64,000 nucleotides of DNA, from contig CAVNZM010000003.1 in assembly GCA_963693365.1 (NCBI GenBank), forward strand, positions 2,604,001 through 2,668,000, read 5' to 3'. Below the pieces are notes generated by a model. It saw nothing but the letters and a program-made list of their open reading frames with translations. It was not told where the DNA came from and searched no databases. A program made the position numbers and the translations under genes. Below, piece by piece: positions 10,981-19,602 of this stretch (positions are counted from its first letter, which is position 1; each line of letters begins with the position of its first letter). The stretch is from Amoebidium appalachense (Eukaryota; Ichthyosporea).

Positions 10981-10992
10981 GCTTTTATATGC
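10981..10992 (-). promoter_or_regulatory. TATA box of the 10897 gene
   Basis: On the minus strand the sequence reads CATATAAAAGCC, the same core as before the 7763 gene. Confidence 0.5.
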
Positions 10993-11559
10993 CGTGCCCG
11001 GCTTTGGCATCAGATGCTTTATTGCATTAGATTGGTTGGATATACCCCAGCCGCGACGCTTGATTGGATCTAGAGATCGCGTGAATATCTGATTGGCTAA
11101 TTGTCATTTGGGCATCTTGGTGTATCCGATAAGTTGGGGCTCAACCAAATCTGCTGACTGATTGATGAATTCTGATTGGATCAACAAGAGCATGTTTTGA
11201 CTTGAGAATTGTCATTTGACAGATTGGATTGTAATCCGATCTTTGCAACTTGGCCGTCAGTGTTTGAACACAATGTATTTTGATGTAGCAACTCCTAAAA
11301 AAACACGAATATGCTTCCCAACAATTACGAGCATTATTCTGTCTATCAGGGATACAAAAATTGGTCAGGAAAAGTACACAATCACATGGTGCTGACTGCT
11401 TGAACACGATGTCAATTGATAGCGAATCGGTGCACTGCCTGCTGGGAACAACATGTCACTTTTTGAGCAGCACTTAGGAAACTCGCGCTCACGTGGATCC
11501 AATACTTATACACCAACCAGAAGTGTGCGCACAAAAAGGGGTCCGAGCTGGATACAAAT

Positions 11560-11800
11560 GGCTTGGTGTGTGTGTGTGTGTGTTTTATTTTGCACTGTGT
11601 AAGGAGCGCTTTTTTTTTTTGTTCACACTGCTTTACTTTGTAAATAATCAGTGGCGAGTTTTTTTAGTTCACGGTGTGTTTGCGCATCATAGGATTTTGC
11701 TTTATTTTGCATTGTGTAAGAGGAACGTTTTTTTTTGGGTCACACTTTTGCTTCGTAAAAATAAGAGGGACGTTTTTTTTGTTCACACTGCTTTGCTTCG
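11560..11800. repeat. T-rich degenerate repeats upstream of the 11848 gene
   Basis: Three to four degenerate copies of a unit such as TTTTTTGTTCACACTGCTTTGCTTCGT. Similar T-rich, TTGTTCACGACTGGGTTTGC units precede the coiled-coil gene at 45297, so the two upstream regions look related. Confidence 0.6.
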
Positions 11801-11847
11801 TGGATAAAAACTAAACACCTCCTGCCCAACCGGCTGCAAACGACACA

Positions 11848-12204
11848 ATGGATGAAACAGATACACAGCGCCAAGATGCACACACCGAGCAGCTGCAAGA
11901 GACCAACAAGATGCTGAAGGAGGCCAACGAGGGGCTGCACGGGCTGATCCAGCAGCTGAGGGAGTTGAACAACGACATGGACAAGGACAACGACGCGCTG
12001 CGCACAATGAACAAGAACCAGCGGGAGGTGATCAAGGGCCTGCAAGAGGAGCGCAACAAGGTGTGCGAAGAGAACAAGAATTTGGTGGTGGAGAACCAAG
12101 AGCTGCAGCTGGAAAACGACAAGCTGAAGAAGCAAAAGGACTTTCTACGGGCCTGTCTCATACGGCTGGGCCAGTCCGCTAAGACTCCGGATGAAACGGA
12201 TTGA
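11848..12204 (+). CDS. Short coiled-coil (leucine-zipper-like) protein
   Basis: 118 residues that are almost entirely heptad coiled coil (EQLQETNKMLKEANEGLHGL onward to LQLENDKLKKQKDF), ending in a short polar tail KTPDETD that echoes the N-terminal MDETD. There are no Cys motifs and no basic DNA-binding region beside the zipper. It is the third coiled-coil gene in the cassette, so it may dimerise with the products of its neighbours. Function unknown. Confidence 0.65.
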   Translation: MDETDTQRQDAHTEQLQETNKMLKEANEGLHGLIQQLRELNNDMDKDNDALRTMNKNQREVIKGLQEERNKVCEENKNLVVENQELQLENDKLKKQKDFLRACLIRLGQSAKTPDETD

Positions 12205-12262
12205 TACAATCATGAGGGATAACACTTGCGAGTGATTTCATTCTGTTACTTAGTATGTATTA

Positions 12263-12475
12263 ACGTCTAAGCTTGATGAAAACAAACCCGTGGCTGCTAA
12301 CCATTGGCCGGGTATAGATCTAACCAAAAAAGGAAGGCACAACAAATTAGTGCCCTGCACACGGAGCATGCCTATAGGCTGTTTAGACACCACACGTGTA
12401 GGGCACTGCCTCTTGGCACCAACCAGAAGAGGGTAGAAATCAGTGCCCTGCACACGGGGCATGCCTATAGGCAGT
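12263..12475. repeat. Right inverted repeat of the inner cassette
   Basis: Inverse copy of 7452-7550 followed by about two inverted, slightly diverged units of the 92-bp repeat (CACACGTGTAGGGCACTGCC). Confidence 0.88.
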
Positions 12476-12586
12476 GATGGGGTCAGTAGGATGAGTAGCT
12501 TGAGTACCTACTCATCTGGTCTCCCCCCGGGTGTTCCAATTTCCTTTTGGATTGAGATTTAGGTATACCCGTAGCCCGCAGTAGAT

Positions 12587-13086
12587 NNNNNNNNNNNNNN
12601 NNNNNNNNNNNNNNNNNNNNNNNNNNNNNNNNNNNNNNNNNNNNNNNNNNNNNNNNNNNNNNNNNNNNNNNNNNNNNNNNNNNNNNNNNNNNNNNNNNNN
12701 NNNNNNNNNNNNNNNNNNNNNNNNNNNNNNNNNNNNNNNNNNNNNNNNNNNNNNNNNNNNNNNNNNNNNNNNNNNNNNNNNNNNNNNNNNNNNNNNNNNN
12801 NNNNNNNNNNNNNNNNNNNNNNNNNNNNNNNNNNNNNNNNNNNNNNNNNNNNNNNNNNNNNNNNNNNNNNNNNNNNNNNNNNNNNNNNNNNNNNNNNNNN
12901 NNNNNNNNNNNNNNNNNNNNNNNNNNNNNNNNNNNNNNNNNNNNNNNNNNNNNNNNNNNNNNNNNNNNNNNNNNNNNNNNNNNNNNNNNNNNNNNNNNNN
13001 NNNNNNNNNNNNNNNNNNNNNNNNNNNNNNNNNNNNNNNNNNNNNNNNNNNNNNNNNNNNNNNNNNNNNNNNNNNNNNNNNNNNNN
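12587..13086. other. Assembly gap of exactly 500 N
   Basis: The round length indicates a placeholder, so the real amount of missing sequence is unknown. It cuts the 5' part of the capsid-like gene that follows. The 110 bases before it hold no visible gene. Confidence 0.98.
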
Positions 13087-13087
13087 C

Positions 13088-14131
13088 AACAGGCTGACGC
13101 TGTCGCTGTCGTACCTGGACTCGCCCGACGGCCGGCCCCCGGGCATGTGGGTGAAGGCGTCCACCGACGTGTACCTGCCTGTGGGCAACTACACCCTGGA
13201 CACCCTGTGCGCCGAGCTCGAGATGCGGCTGGACGCCGCCATCGCCGCATGCTTCAACCCCAGCTACAGCCCCGAGGAGGTGGCGGACATTTTGGAGATG
13301 TACCCGGACACGCTGCCCTACTACGCCAGCGTCACACACACGGAGCGGTTGCGCCGGGACGCCGAGCGCAACGGCGAGGCGTGGACCAGGCACCAGGACT
13401 TTGTGTGCAAGACGCGGTGGGCGCCACGCCGGCAGGGCCCGCGCGACGAGATCGCCTTCGAGGCGCTGATGCTCGCGCAGCTGTACTACAGGGAGAACGC
13501 ATGGGCGTGGCGCGAGCTGGCCAACGAGCGTGACGCGCACGGGCGCATCCAGTGGCCGTTCCACAACACGCTGTACAACCTCATGACGCCCTCGAAGCTC
13601 GCCCTGCCCGGTCGGCTGGTCATCAGCATCCACCACCGCAAGAACATGGACCCGGACACCATGAAGCACTGGCAGCCCTACGCGTCGGTGCCGACTTTCA
13701 CGCTCGACGTGTGCCGGGGGCTCGGGAACGTGCTGGGCATGGCGGCGGGTACGCACGTCAGCCACAGCCTGACGGCGGGGCTGCCGCCGCTGGCACGCTA
13801 CTTTGACGGAAGGGACCATGCGCCTGTGGAGGAGGGCGACCAGCAGCTGCCGTGCCAGGGCGACAACATCCAGTGCGTGGTTGGGACGGACGTGCCCCTG
13901 GGCCCGCGGGGGGCGCTCATGGTGCACGTCATGCAGGGCGAGACGAACCTGACGGGGCGCGTCATGGCGCCCGGGGTGCAGGGGGCGGCGGGCGGGGCGG
14001 TAGACGACATGCAGGTCAACCCGCAGATCCTGGGGACGCTGGACCATGTCGACACGCTGCGGCTGGTGGTGGTGGACGAGACCGGGACAAGGGTGAGCGG
14101 GTGCTTCTCGGCGCTGGTCGCGGTTAAATAA
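13088..14131 (+). CDS. Candidate capsid-type (jelly-roll) protein, 5' end in gap
   Basis: About 347 residues are visible, open from the gap edge to TAA at 14129-14131. The first visible residues are NRLTLSLSYLDSPDG. The segment DVYLPVGNYTLDTLCAELEM resembles the Gly-Tyr-Thr beta-strand followed by helix seen near the N-terminus of polinton, polinton-like virus and related capsid or penton proteins. The C-terminal part VDTLRLVVVDETGTRV looks like the closing beta-strands of a jelly roll. The coding sequence is far more GC-rich than its surroundings. The resemblance is by pattern only; a non-structural protein cannot be excluded. The start codon is not visible. Confidence 0.45.
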   Translation, partial: NRLTLSLSYLDSPDGRPPGMWVKASTDVYLPVGNYTLDTLCAELEMRLDAAIAACFNPSYSPEEVADILEMYPDTLPYYASVTHTERLRRDAERNGEAWTRHQDFVCKTRWAPRRQGPRDEIAFEALMLAQLYYRENAWAWRELANERDAHGRIQWPFHNTLYNLMTPSKLALPGRLVISIHHRKNMDPDTMKHWQPYASVPTFTLDVCRGLGNVLGMAAGTHVSHSLTAGLPPLARYFDGRDHAPVEEGDQQLPCQGDNIQCVVGTDVPLGPRGALMVHVMQGETNLTGRVMAPGVQGAAGGAVDDMQVNPQILGTLDHVDTLRLVVVDETGTRVSGCFSALVAVK

Positions 14132-14299
14132 ACCAAATGCTGTTTTTTACATTGTTTACTTGGAATGCCCACAAATGCAGGGCAGATCATCATTTTCTCC
14201 TTCGAAATTAGAGAACACCATTATCAGGTGCAGGGCAGGTCTCCCGAAAGCTCTGCCAATGGGTAAGTGATTTTCGTGTTGCGCAATGTCTTCATTACC

Positions 14300-15637
14300 T
14301 TATCCAAATACAGCTAGTGCCAAGTCCTTGGTATCGCCAGGGTCCATAAAGGTTTCGGCCATGTCGGCAAGAACCGGAGCCAAGCAGGCAAACTCTACCC
14401 CAAACATCTCGCGTTCGATGTTTTCTTGGTAAAGTTGCTGGTGCACAAACCTTTCTGCATCTCTCAGGTTCTGAGTAGGAACAGGCAGAGCAAACAGAAG
14501 GCGCTTTTGCGCATCAGTATGCCAGGTAGCAGCCTCGCGCATACGTCCACTCACGTTCTTCATACTTAGGCCAATTTTCAGGCAAGGGACAGTCCCGTAC
14601 TTCGAAACAAACACGTAGACACCCGGGACCTGCTGGGTACAGGTGCGCTGCGTGACATTCCGAAGTCGTTTAGAGGCTTTGATATACTCAGGTGGCAAAT
14701 AGTCCTCCTCGGTGCGCATCTCACGCTGCAGCTGCAGAATACGGATTTCCTTGTCAATCTTGTCGCAGTCAGCAAGCACCTTGTCACGCTCGGCTTTCAT
14801 CAGTTCGGTTTGCTTTTCTACCAACCTTCCTTCTTCACGCAGGGCCATGATTTTGGCATTTGCTTCCCGTAGGATAGGATCGTGAACCATCATGTACCTC
14901 TCGTACCGGGCCAGCTCGGATTCTCGCATGACACGCGGCTTGACCGAGCGCAACTGTTCGTCCTGTTTTATGTCGCTTGCGGGGCGTTTAGGCCGTGTGT
15001 GGATGGAACCAACAGATTCGGTGCCTGCGGCCACATCCGTTTCCTGCAGGACATCGGCGACAGCTGAGTGGTCACCAGACAGAACCTTGCCCTGAATAGA
15101 GCACCACTTGGAATGATAGGCCGGACTGATGTGTTGTGCAAATGCAGTAGCAACATCTACGAGAACCCAGGTGCCACGAAAAATCTCAGCATTTTCGCCC
15201 TTGTAATGATAGCGTGATGTGTCGATACTGGACCATTGAGCGGACCCCTTCCGGGTAGCAGCTGAATCCTTCTGATCAGAAGTGTTCCCATTCTTATTCA
15301 ATGAATCCTTCTGATCAGAAGTGTTCCCATTCTTCGAATCCTTCTGAACAGAAGGGTTCATCTGCTTCTCTATTTCGTCCAACAACGTGTGTGTGCTATC
15401 CAGCTTGAACCAATTGCTCCAGGTTTTGTTATTTTTTTTGCCGATGTGAGTTGCATTTACCCAAAGCTCTCCGCCCTTTCGTACCTCGCCATATGTAAGC
15501 AGGTTTCCTTCTGCATCCCTGATAGGTGTTATCTCACCTTCCTTCAAAACCTTTCCATTGCGCATAACAACTCTCTCCGAAGGTAGCGATTGGGTCACTG
15601 ATGTGTAATCCGGTGGCTGGGATACGAGGGTGGCCAT
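14300..15637 (-). CDS. KilA-N / T5orf172 domain protein
   Basis: 445 residues. The N-terminal KilA-N-type DNA-binding domain has YGEVRKGGELWVNATHIGKK, then RGTWVLVDVATAFAQHISPA and KWCSIQG (roughly 50-190), interrupted by a Ser/Asn/Gln-rich spacer made of two NGNTSDQKDS repeats. A coiled coil spans about 245-310. The C-terminal T5orf172 (GIY-YIG-like) domain begins PGVYVFVSKYG and contains CLKIGLSMKNVSGRM (about 340-445). Such fusions are common in large DNA viruses and phages and are thought to regulate or act on DNA. The start is set by AATATTATCTGTGCA 12 bp upstream on this strand. The T5orf172 part is closely similar to that of the 26902-28089 protein. Confidence 0.85.
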   Translation of the reverse strand: MATLVSQPPDYTSVTQSLPSERVVMRNGKVLKEGEITPIRDAEGNLLTYGEVRKGGELWVNATHIGKKNNKTWSNWFKLDSTHTLLDEIEKQMNPSVQKDSKNGNTSDQKDSLNKNGNTSDQKDSAATRKGSAQWSSIDTSRYHYKGENAEIFRGTWVLVDVATAFAQHISPAYHSKWCSIQGKVLSGDHSAVADVLQETDVAAGTESVGSIHTRPKRPASDIKQDEQLRSVKPRVMRESELARYERYMMVHDPILREANAKIMALREEGRLVEKQTELMKAERDKVLADCDKIDKEIRILQLQREMRTEEDYLPPEYIKASKRLRNVTQRTCTQQVPGVYVFVSKYGTVPCLKIGLSMKNVSGRMREAATWHTDAQKRLLFALPVPTQNLRDAERFVHQQLYQENIEREMFGVEFACLAPVLADMAETFMDPGDTKDLALAVFG

Positions 15638-15644
15638 CTATATG

Positions 15645-15660
15645 TGCACAGATAATATTT
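15645..15660 (-). promoter_or_regulatory. AT-rich upstream block of the 15637 gene
   Basis: On the minus strand it reads AATATTATCTGTGCAC, about 12 bp before ATG. Nearly the same block stands before the 16608, 21348 and 25510 genes. Confidence 0.5.
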
Positions 15661-15699
15661 TTTGGCTGGAAAAAGTTGAGAGGAAGGGAAGGGATAAAA

Positions 15700-16089
15700 A
15701 GCAATGCAGAAAACACACGCACCCTGTATCGCTTAGCACAGCGAGGAGATACGTTTGTGTACGCCGTGCATGTACCTTCGACAGATTCCCACCAACGCCT
15801 GAAATTCGGTTTCACAACCAATGTAGAGAAACGCTTTTCGGATTATCGTTCCCTCTTGGCTGACATGAACAACAAGATCGTCCTGCTGCTGCCTTCCGAA
15901 ACCCCCCGGCCAATAGAGAAGTTCATAAAGACCGAGCTGCGCGGATGCCGGGTGGGAGACAACAAAAACACCGAGCTCTTTGATGTTCCCTTCAACAAGT
16001 TTCGCAGCGTACTCCTGGACGTGCTGGATCTTTATGGTCCATGGGGGGAAGGAGTCGCCGATGACATACAAGAGGCTTTAATGGTCTAA
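15700..16089 (+). pseudogene. Detached C-terminal domain of a KilA-N/T5orf172-type gene
   Basis: From AENTRTLYRLAQRGDTF to the stop, about 125 residues are roughly 88 percent identical to the C-terminus of the 20131-21348 protein (shared STDSHQRLKFGFT, RSLLADMNNKIVLLLP, GCRVGDNKNTELFDVPFNKF). The KilA-N half is absent. The in-frame extension upstream to 15601 is unrelated sequence that overlaps the promoter of the opposite gene, so no convincing start exists. Most likely a duplicated fragment; expression as a stand-alone domain cannot be ruled out. Confidence 0.75.
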
Positions 16090-16092
16090 CCT

Positions 16093-16608
16093 CTACCCGC
16101 CCATAGCCGCCCTGTCAGCGGGGCGTTCAACCTGTGGGAACCTAGGCACGAACGAGAAGGACTCGAATGTCGCGTACGCCGCACGGCGCGCCACAGCCAT
16201 GCCGCAGTGACGCGCGCGCTCCTGGAACTGCTGGTAGCGGTCGGTGTACTGGGGATCGGACGACGTCTCCATGAGAAACACGCCAAACCTGTCCTCCTCC
16301 TCGTCACCGAAGAAGATGATGTTGACGACGACGGGGACCCCCTCGAGCCGCCCGACCATGAGCCAGTTGTAGTGCCCCCTCCCATGGATCATCCAGGGCT
16401 CCCGCCCCTGTGCGCTTTCAATCAAGAACAGAAACGACTCCTGCCCGGACAACACATCCTCGCACGGCAGTGTCAGCTGCAAGTAGAATGTGTTCGGCTG
16501 GCCCAGCCGTGGTATCATTTCGGCCAAATCCGAGCCGCCGTCGATAAACACCTCGTGGTCGTAATCCGCGTCCCATCCCCATGTGGCGTGTGATGTGCCG
16601 TTCCCCAT
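16093..16608 (-). CDS. Uncharacterised 171-residue protein beside the resolvase gene
   Basis: The start at MGNGTSHATWGWDADYD is chosen because the AT-rich block AATATTGTCGGCACAGGC directly precedes it, as for other genes of the element; the longer open frame to 16749 would overlap the resolvase start. Contents: DHEVFIDGGSDLAEMIP, beta-rich stretches FYLQLTLPCEDV and WLMVGRLEGVPVVVNIIFF, and an acidic turn GDEEEDRFGVF. No family recognised. The 80-bp space to 16688 is a divergent promoter shared with the resolvase. Confidence 0.6.
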   Translation of the reverse strand: MGNGTSHATWGWDADYDHEVFIDGGSDLAEMIPRLGQPNTFYLQLTLPCEDVLSGQESFLFLIESAQGREPWMIHGRGHYNWLMVGRLEGVPVVVNIIFFGDEEEDRFGVFLMETSSDPQYTDRYQQFQERARHCGMAVARRAAYATFESFSFVPRFPQVERPADRAAMGG

Positions 16609-16687
16609 GCCTGTGCCGACAATATTCTTGTAAACGAGTCGGGCAGGTATGGCATAAAAGGGAATCCCCCAACCCCCCACCCCCACA

Positions 16688-17297
16688 ATGCGTGTGGCCG
16701 CCATCGACGTCGGCTTCCTGAACCTGGTGGTGTGCGTGCTCAGCACCACCGACGACCCCGCGCACGCCCTTCATCATCCACACGTGGGACCGCTGGCTCG
16801 TGGGCAACCCGGACACCACGGCCACGGTGCTGGTGGAGCTGCTGCTGCGCCGGCTGCACGAGGACCGCGCGCTGTTCGCGGACGTCGACATGGTCGTCAT
16901 CGAGCGCCAGATGGTCACCAAGCTGAGCGTGCTCGCCCACGCGCTGCAGGCGTACTTCCTCACCCTCAGATTGACCAATGGCCACGGGCCCGGCGTGGTG
17001 CTGCAGCACGGCACGCGCAAGAACCAGTGCGGTGCGTGGCTCGCCCGCCACGGAATGGCTCCCGCGGAGACGGGCAAGGCGCCGTATGCGGTGTACAAGC
17101 GGCGTGCGGTGGTCGACACGCAGCAGGCGCTGAAGCTGCAGAGCGAGCAGGGGTGGCGGGACAAGTTTGCGCGGGAGGGCAAGAAGGACGACATGGCGGA
17201 CGCGCTGCTGCACGGTCTGTGGTACACGTTCTGTCGGAATCAGAAGGGGGGGTCACGCAGAGGGCATATGCAAGCAAACAGACAGTGTACAAAATAA
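16688..17297 (+). CDS. A22-like Holliday junction resolvase, interrupted by a frameshift
   Basis: Poxvirus/NCLDV A22-type (RNase H-fold) resolvases cleave branched DNA after replication. Family marks are visible: the first catalytic Asp in VAAIDVGFLNLVV near residue 7, the Glu in MVVIERQMVT, and the final acidic pair in KKDDMADALLHG. The N-terminal part (frame of 16688) and the rest (frame of 16800) are offset by one base. The crossover is near 16760-16775, in CACGCCCTTCATCATCC. Thus either the gene is broken or the assembly has a one-base error. It ends just before the IS607-type transposon, towards which it is convergent. Confidence 0.75.
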
Positions 17298-17329
17298 AAA
17301 AAGCAATTCATCTCTTTATTTGTTTCTTA

Positions 17330-17480
17330 TAGACCGGCTTCCAGATACAGTTGAACCTACCATCCTTTCCTAATCTTGCCAACACGACCACGGGTCATGA
17401 AGGAGCTAGGCTAGTGGCATGGTCATGCAAGGTTACAAGAACCCTGGCCTATACCGGCAGAGGCCCGTGGCTGCCCACGG
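17330..17480 (-). ncRNA. Possible guide (omega-type) RNA region at the tnpB 3' end
   Basis: TnpB guide RNAs overlap the 3' end of tnpB and the transposon end. Here the inverted stretch GAGGCCCGTGGCTGCCCACGGGCCGCG sits at 17460-17486 around the stop codon, and non-coding sequence follows before the resolvase gene. The limits are guesses; only the hairpin is seen. Confidence 0.25.
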
Positions 17481-18858
17481 GCCGCGTACAAGAGCGAATA
17501 AAAATATTGCGAGCCCCATTGACATCCCTGTCTATGACCAACCCACAATGTTTACACTTGAACACCTTAGAACCTCCAAGACTCTGATTGATTTGTCCGC
17601 ACCTCCCACACGTTTTGCTGGTGTAGGGCTCGTTGACAAACACCACTGCAGTTCCCCGCTGTTCTGCCTTACACACCAGCCGTTGTCGAAACTTGGCATG
17701 CTGCCAACCCATCATACATCGAACGCTCTTGCTGCGGAGCTTCCTCTTCCCCCTCCGTGACATGTTCCCTGAATCAAACCAAGGAATCACAACCACGTCA
17801 AAGTTGGAGGTGAGCCATCCAGCGGCCTTCCAGTGGGCATCCCCAATAAGGTTCTGAACCCTTCGACGCATTCGGGCCAACGCCTTTTTCATTCGATGGC
17901 GGCTTTTGTGTTTAACAGATGTGTTAGTCAAACGACTTTTCAGCTGGTCTTCACGGTTGAGAAGTCGACTGATGCGTTTGATGTCACCGGGAAAGAGGTG
18001 GGTGACCTCCTTCTTGCAGGGGTCGTAGACAGTCTGGAAGGTTCTAATACCAGGATCGAGTGCACATATCCGCCTCTCATATTGTTCGGTTATAGGGGCT
18101 TGGCTATCACCCCCAGGTACCCGATATGTAATTGATAGGTAGAAGTGTCCGTCCTTTGTCATCGTCAGACGACCATCTGTCTCCATCTTCTTCAGTTGTA
18201 CCTGCTCCGCAAGTTTCAAGTGCCCTCGTTCGGGGCACATTGTGGGGGCAAATACAGCATGTGTACCTTCGAATTTGGTGAGTGCGCGGGGTATCAGAAT
18301 CGATTGATGCCCATCTTTTTTGGATCTGTAACGGACAAAAACGCTGCTTGCTTTTACACCCCTCTTCTTAGCATAGCGCGCCTTCGCCTTCTGAGAGGCC
18401 ACCGCCCCAAAAAAATCATCCACTGCCCCGTTGCGAAGAAGATTTGGAACACGCTTCTTGTATTCTTCATGGTTCGGAATGCTTTTGTTGTTGACAAACT
18501 GTTTGCGATATTCAGTTTTGTCCATGCTCCCTGTAACGTCGTGAAGACCCACACATTGGTTGAATATTTTCCTTGCCACTCCGAAGCATTCGACCAACCA
18601 TCGCTTTTGTTCCTTTGTTGGGATCACACGAACTAGTTTTGTGCGGACCAAAAGCTCATTCTTTTCCCGCAAAGCCAAAATGTCCACTCCACATGCCATG
18701 TAGTCGTCAAGCTCCGGAGGCCGCCCATTAAGACGATCCTTTAAACAGAGTTTCTGCTCTTTCTTCATGTGCTTCGATGCCATGCGTTTTAGTCTTTTGG
18801 TGTTCCTTTCCGCTTCCCTCTCCTCCATTGCACTTGTTTCCGTACTTGCGACGTCCAT
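17449..18858 (-). CDS. tnpB: TnpB/Fanzor-like RNA-guided nuclease of an IS607-type transposon
   Basis: 469 residues from MDVASTETSAM; the longer frame to 19449 is the shadow of tnpA. N-terminal basic helices are followed by the OrfB/TnpB core KLVRVIPTKEQKRWL and a RuvC-like domain. This has ALDPGIRTF (Asp268), NEPYTSKTCGRCG (Glu410 next to the zinc ribbon), CKHCG (second Cys pair) and DRDVNGARN (final Asp). The usual RuvC-II position reads VVVIPWFDSG with Pro instead of Glu, so the catalytic glutamate appears displaced to the zinc-ribbon side, as described for Fanzor-type eukaryotic and viral TnpB relatives. The N-terminus overlaps tnpA by 131 bp. A hairpin-prone stretch CCGTGGCTGCCCACGGG follows the gene and could belong to a guide RNA. 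Confidence 0.85.
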   Translation of the reverse strand: MDVASTETSAMEEREAERNTKRLKRMASKHMKKEQKLCLKDRLNGRPPELDDYMACGVDILALREKNELLVRTKLVRVIPTKEQKRWLVECFGVARKIFNQCVGLHDVTGSMDKTEYRKQFVNNKSIPNHEEYKKRVPNLLRNGAVDDFFGAVASQKAKARYAKKRGVKASSVFVRYRSKKDGHQSILIPRALTKFEGTHAVFAPTMCPERGHLKLAEQVQLKKMETDGRLTMTKDGHFYLSITYRVPGGDSQAPITEQYERRICALDPGIRTFQTVYDPCKKEVTHLFPGDIKRISRLLNREDQLKSRLTNTSVKHKSRHRMKKALARMRRRVQNLIGDAHWKAAGWLTSNFDVVVIPWFDSGNMSRRGKRKLRSKSVRCMMGWQHAKFRQRLVCKAEQRGTAVVFVNEPYTSKTCGRCGQINQSLGGSKVFKCKHCGLVIDRDVNGARNIFIRSCTRPVGSHGPLPV

Positions 18859-19411
18859 GATGCTTACAGACAAAGTGAGTGGTGACGGCAATAAGATCTT
18901 CTGCGAGTTCGTCTGTATTGGACTCGTCTGCATGATTGAGAACCACGATTTTGACCCCATATGCTTCCAGAATCCACCAGAGCAAGTCACCGGCGAGTCG
19001 ACACAGCCTGTCTTTGTGGGCAACCACAACCTCTCTGACAGTTCCTTTGCTTGCCCGTTCCAAAATGGACAGCAGCCCTCTGCGCTTAAAGTTGACCCCA
19101 CTCCCGACATCAGTGACAATTTCGTGATTGGGACACCGTTCACGCAAATACTGAACTTGCCGGTCGAGGTCTGTGCGCTGTTTGTTGGATGAGACACGTG
19201 CATAGGCAACATCGACTTTGTCTGGTCGTGTTGCCGTTTCACACCCGAGCAAGGTGTCAATGTCTGAGGTGTTGTACAGGCGAACATTGCCTGGTGTTCT
19301 AAGGATTCGAATGCGCCCCTGGTTTGCCCATCTCCGAAGTGAGGATCCTGAAACCCCAAACTTCTTTCTGGATTGGAGTCCAGATATGTACTGGGTGCCA
19401 TCGTGGGGCAT
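18728..19411 (-). CDS. tnpA: IS607-type serine recombinase (TnpA)
   Basis: 227 residues from MPHDGTQYISGL. It has a MerR-like helix-turn-helix at 10-50 (RKKFGVSGSSLRRWANQGRI), then a serine-recombinase catalytic domain with VAYARVSSNKQRTDLDRQV (Ser nucleophile in ARVSS) and VVAHKDRLCRLAGDLLWW. This HTH-first order is typical of IS607 TnpA, which catalyses transposition without target duplication. A stretch AAATATTTTCTATACC lies about 10 bp before the ATG, like other promoters of the element. The gene overlaps tnpB in another frame; its C-terminal 45 residues lie in that overlap. Confidence 0.88.
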   Translation of the reverse strand: MPHDGTQYISGLQSRKKFGVSGSSLRRWANQGRIRILRTPGNVRLYNTSDIDTLLGCETATRPDKVDVAYARVSSNKQRTDLDRQVQYLRERCPNHEIVTDVGSGVNFKRRGLLSILERASKGTVREVVVAHKDRLCRLAGDLLWWILEAYGVKIVVLNHADESNTDELAEDLIAVTTHFVCKHHGRRKYGNKCNGGEGSGKEHQKTKTHGIEAHEERAETLFKGSS

Positions 19412-19602
19412 ACTATATGGTATAGAAAATATTTGAAATCGCTCAACATTGGCAGTCTTGGATACCAGGGACACCTGTGCCTCGTGCGACACTTGCTGTG
19501 GTTTATTATTGTTGCATTTTACAACCAAGGCTCTCAGACTGAAGAACCAACAGCTATCAAATCTGCTATATGTATGACCAAGAAAAAACGTCTTAGCAAT
19601 TA

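Larger units (their letters stand above)
17350..19580 (-). mobile_element. IS607-type transposon (tnpA-tnpB)
   Basis: Serine recombinase and TnpB in one transcription unit, inserted between the 3' ends of the resolvase gene and of the 19603-20109 gene. The exact ends are not determined: IS607 elements leave no target duplication and have only weak end signals. Confidence 0.7.

Noticed and set aside
12512-14047. 511-codon minus-strand frame opposite the capsid-like gene
   Set aside because: It runs through the N gap and reads the GC-rich antisense of the plus-strand gene; low-complexity Arg/Val/His composition.
18859-19449. N-terminal extension of TnpB to 666 codons
   Set aside because: It is antisense-free but out of frame with tnpA, which clearly codes here; TnpB begins at MDVASTETSAM.
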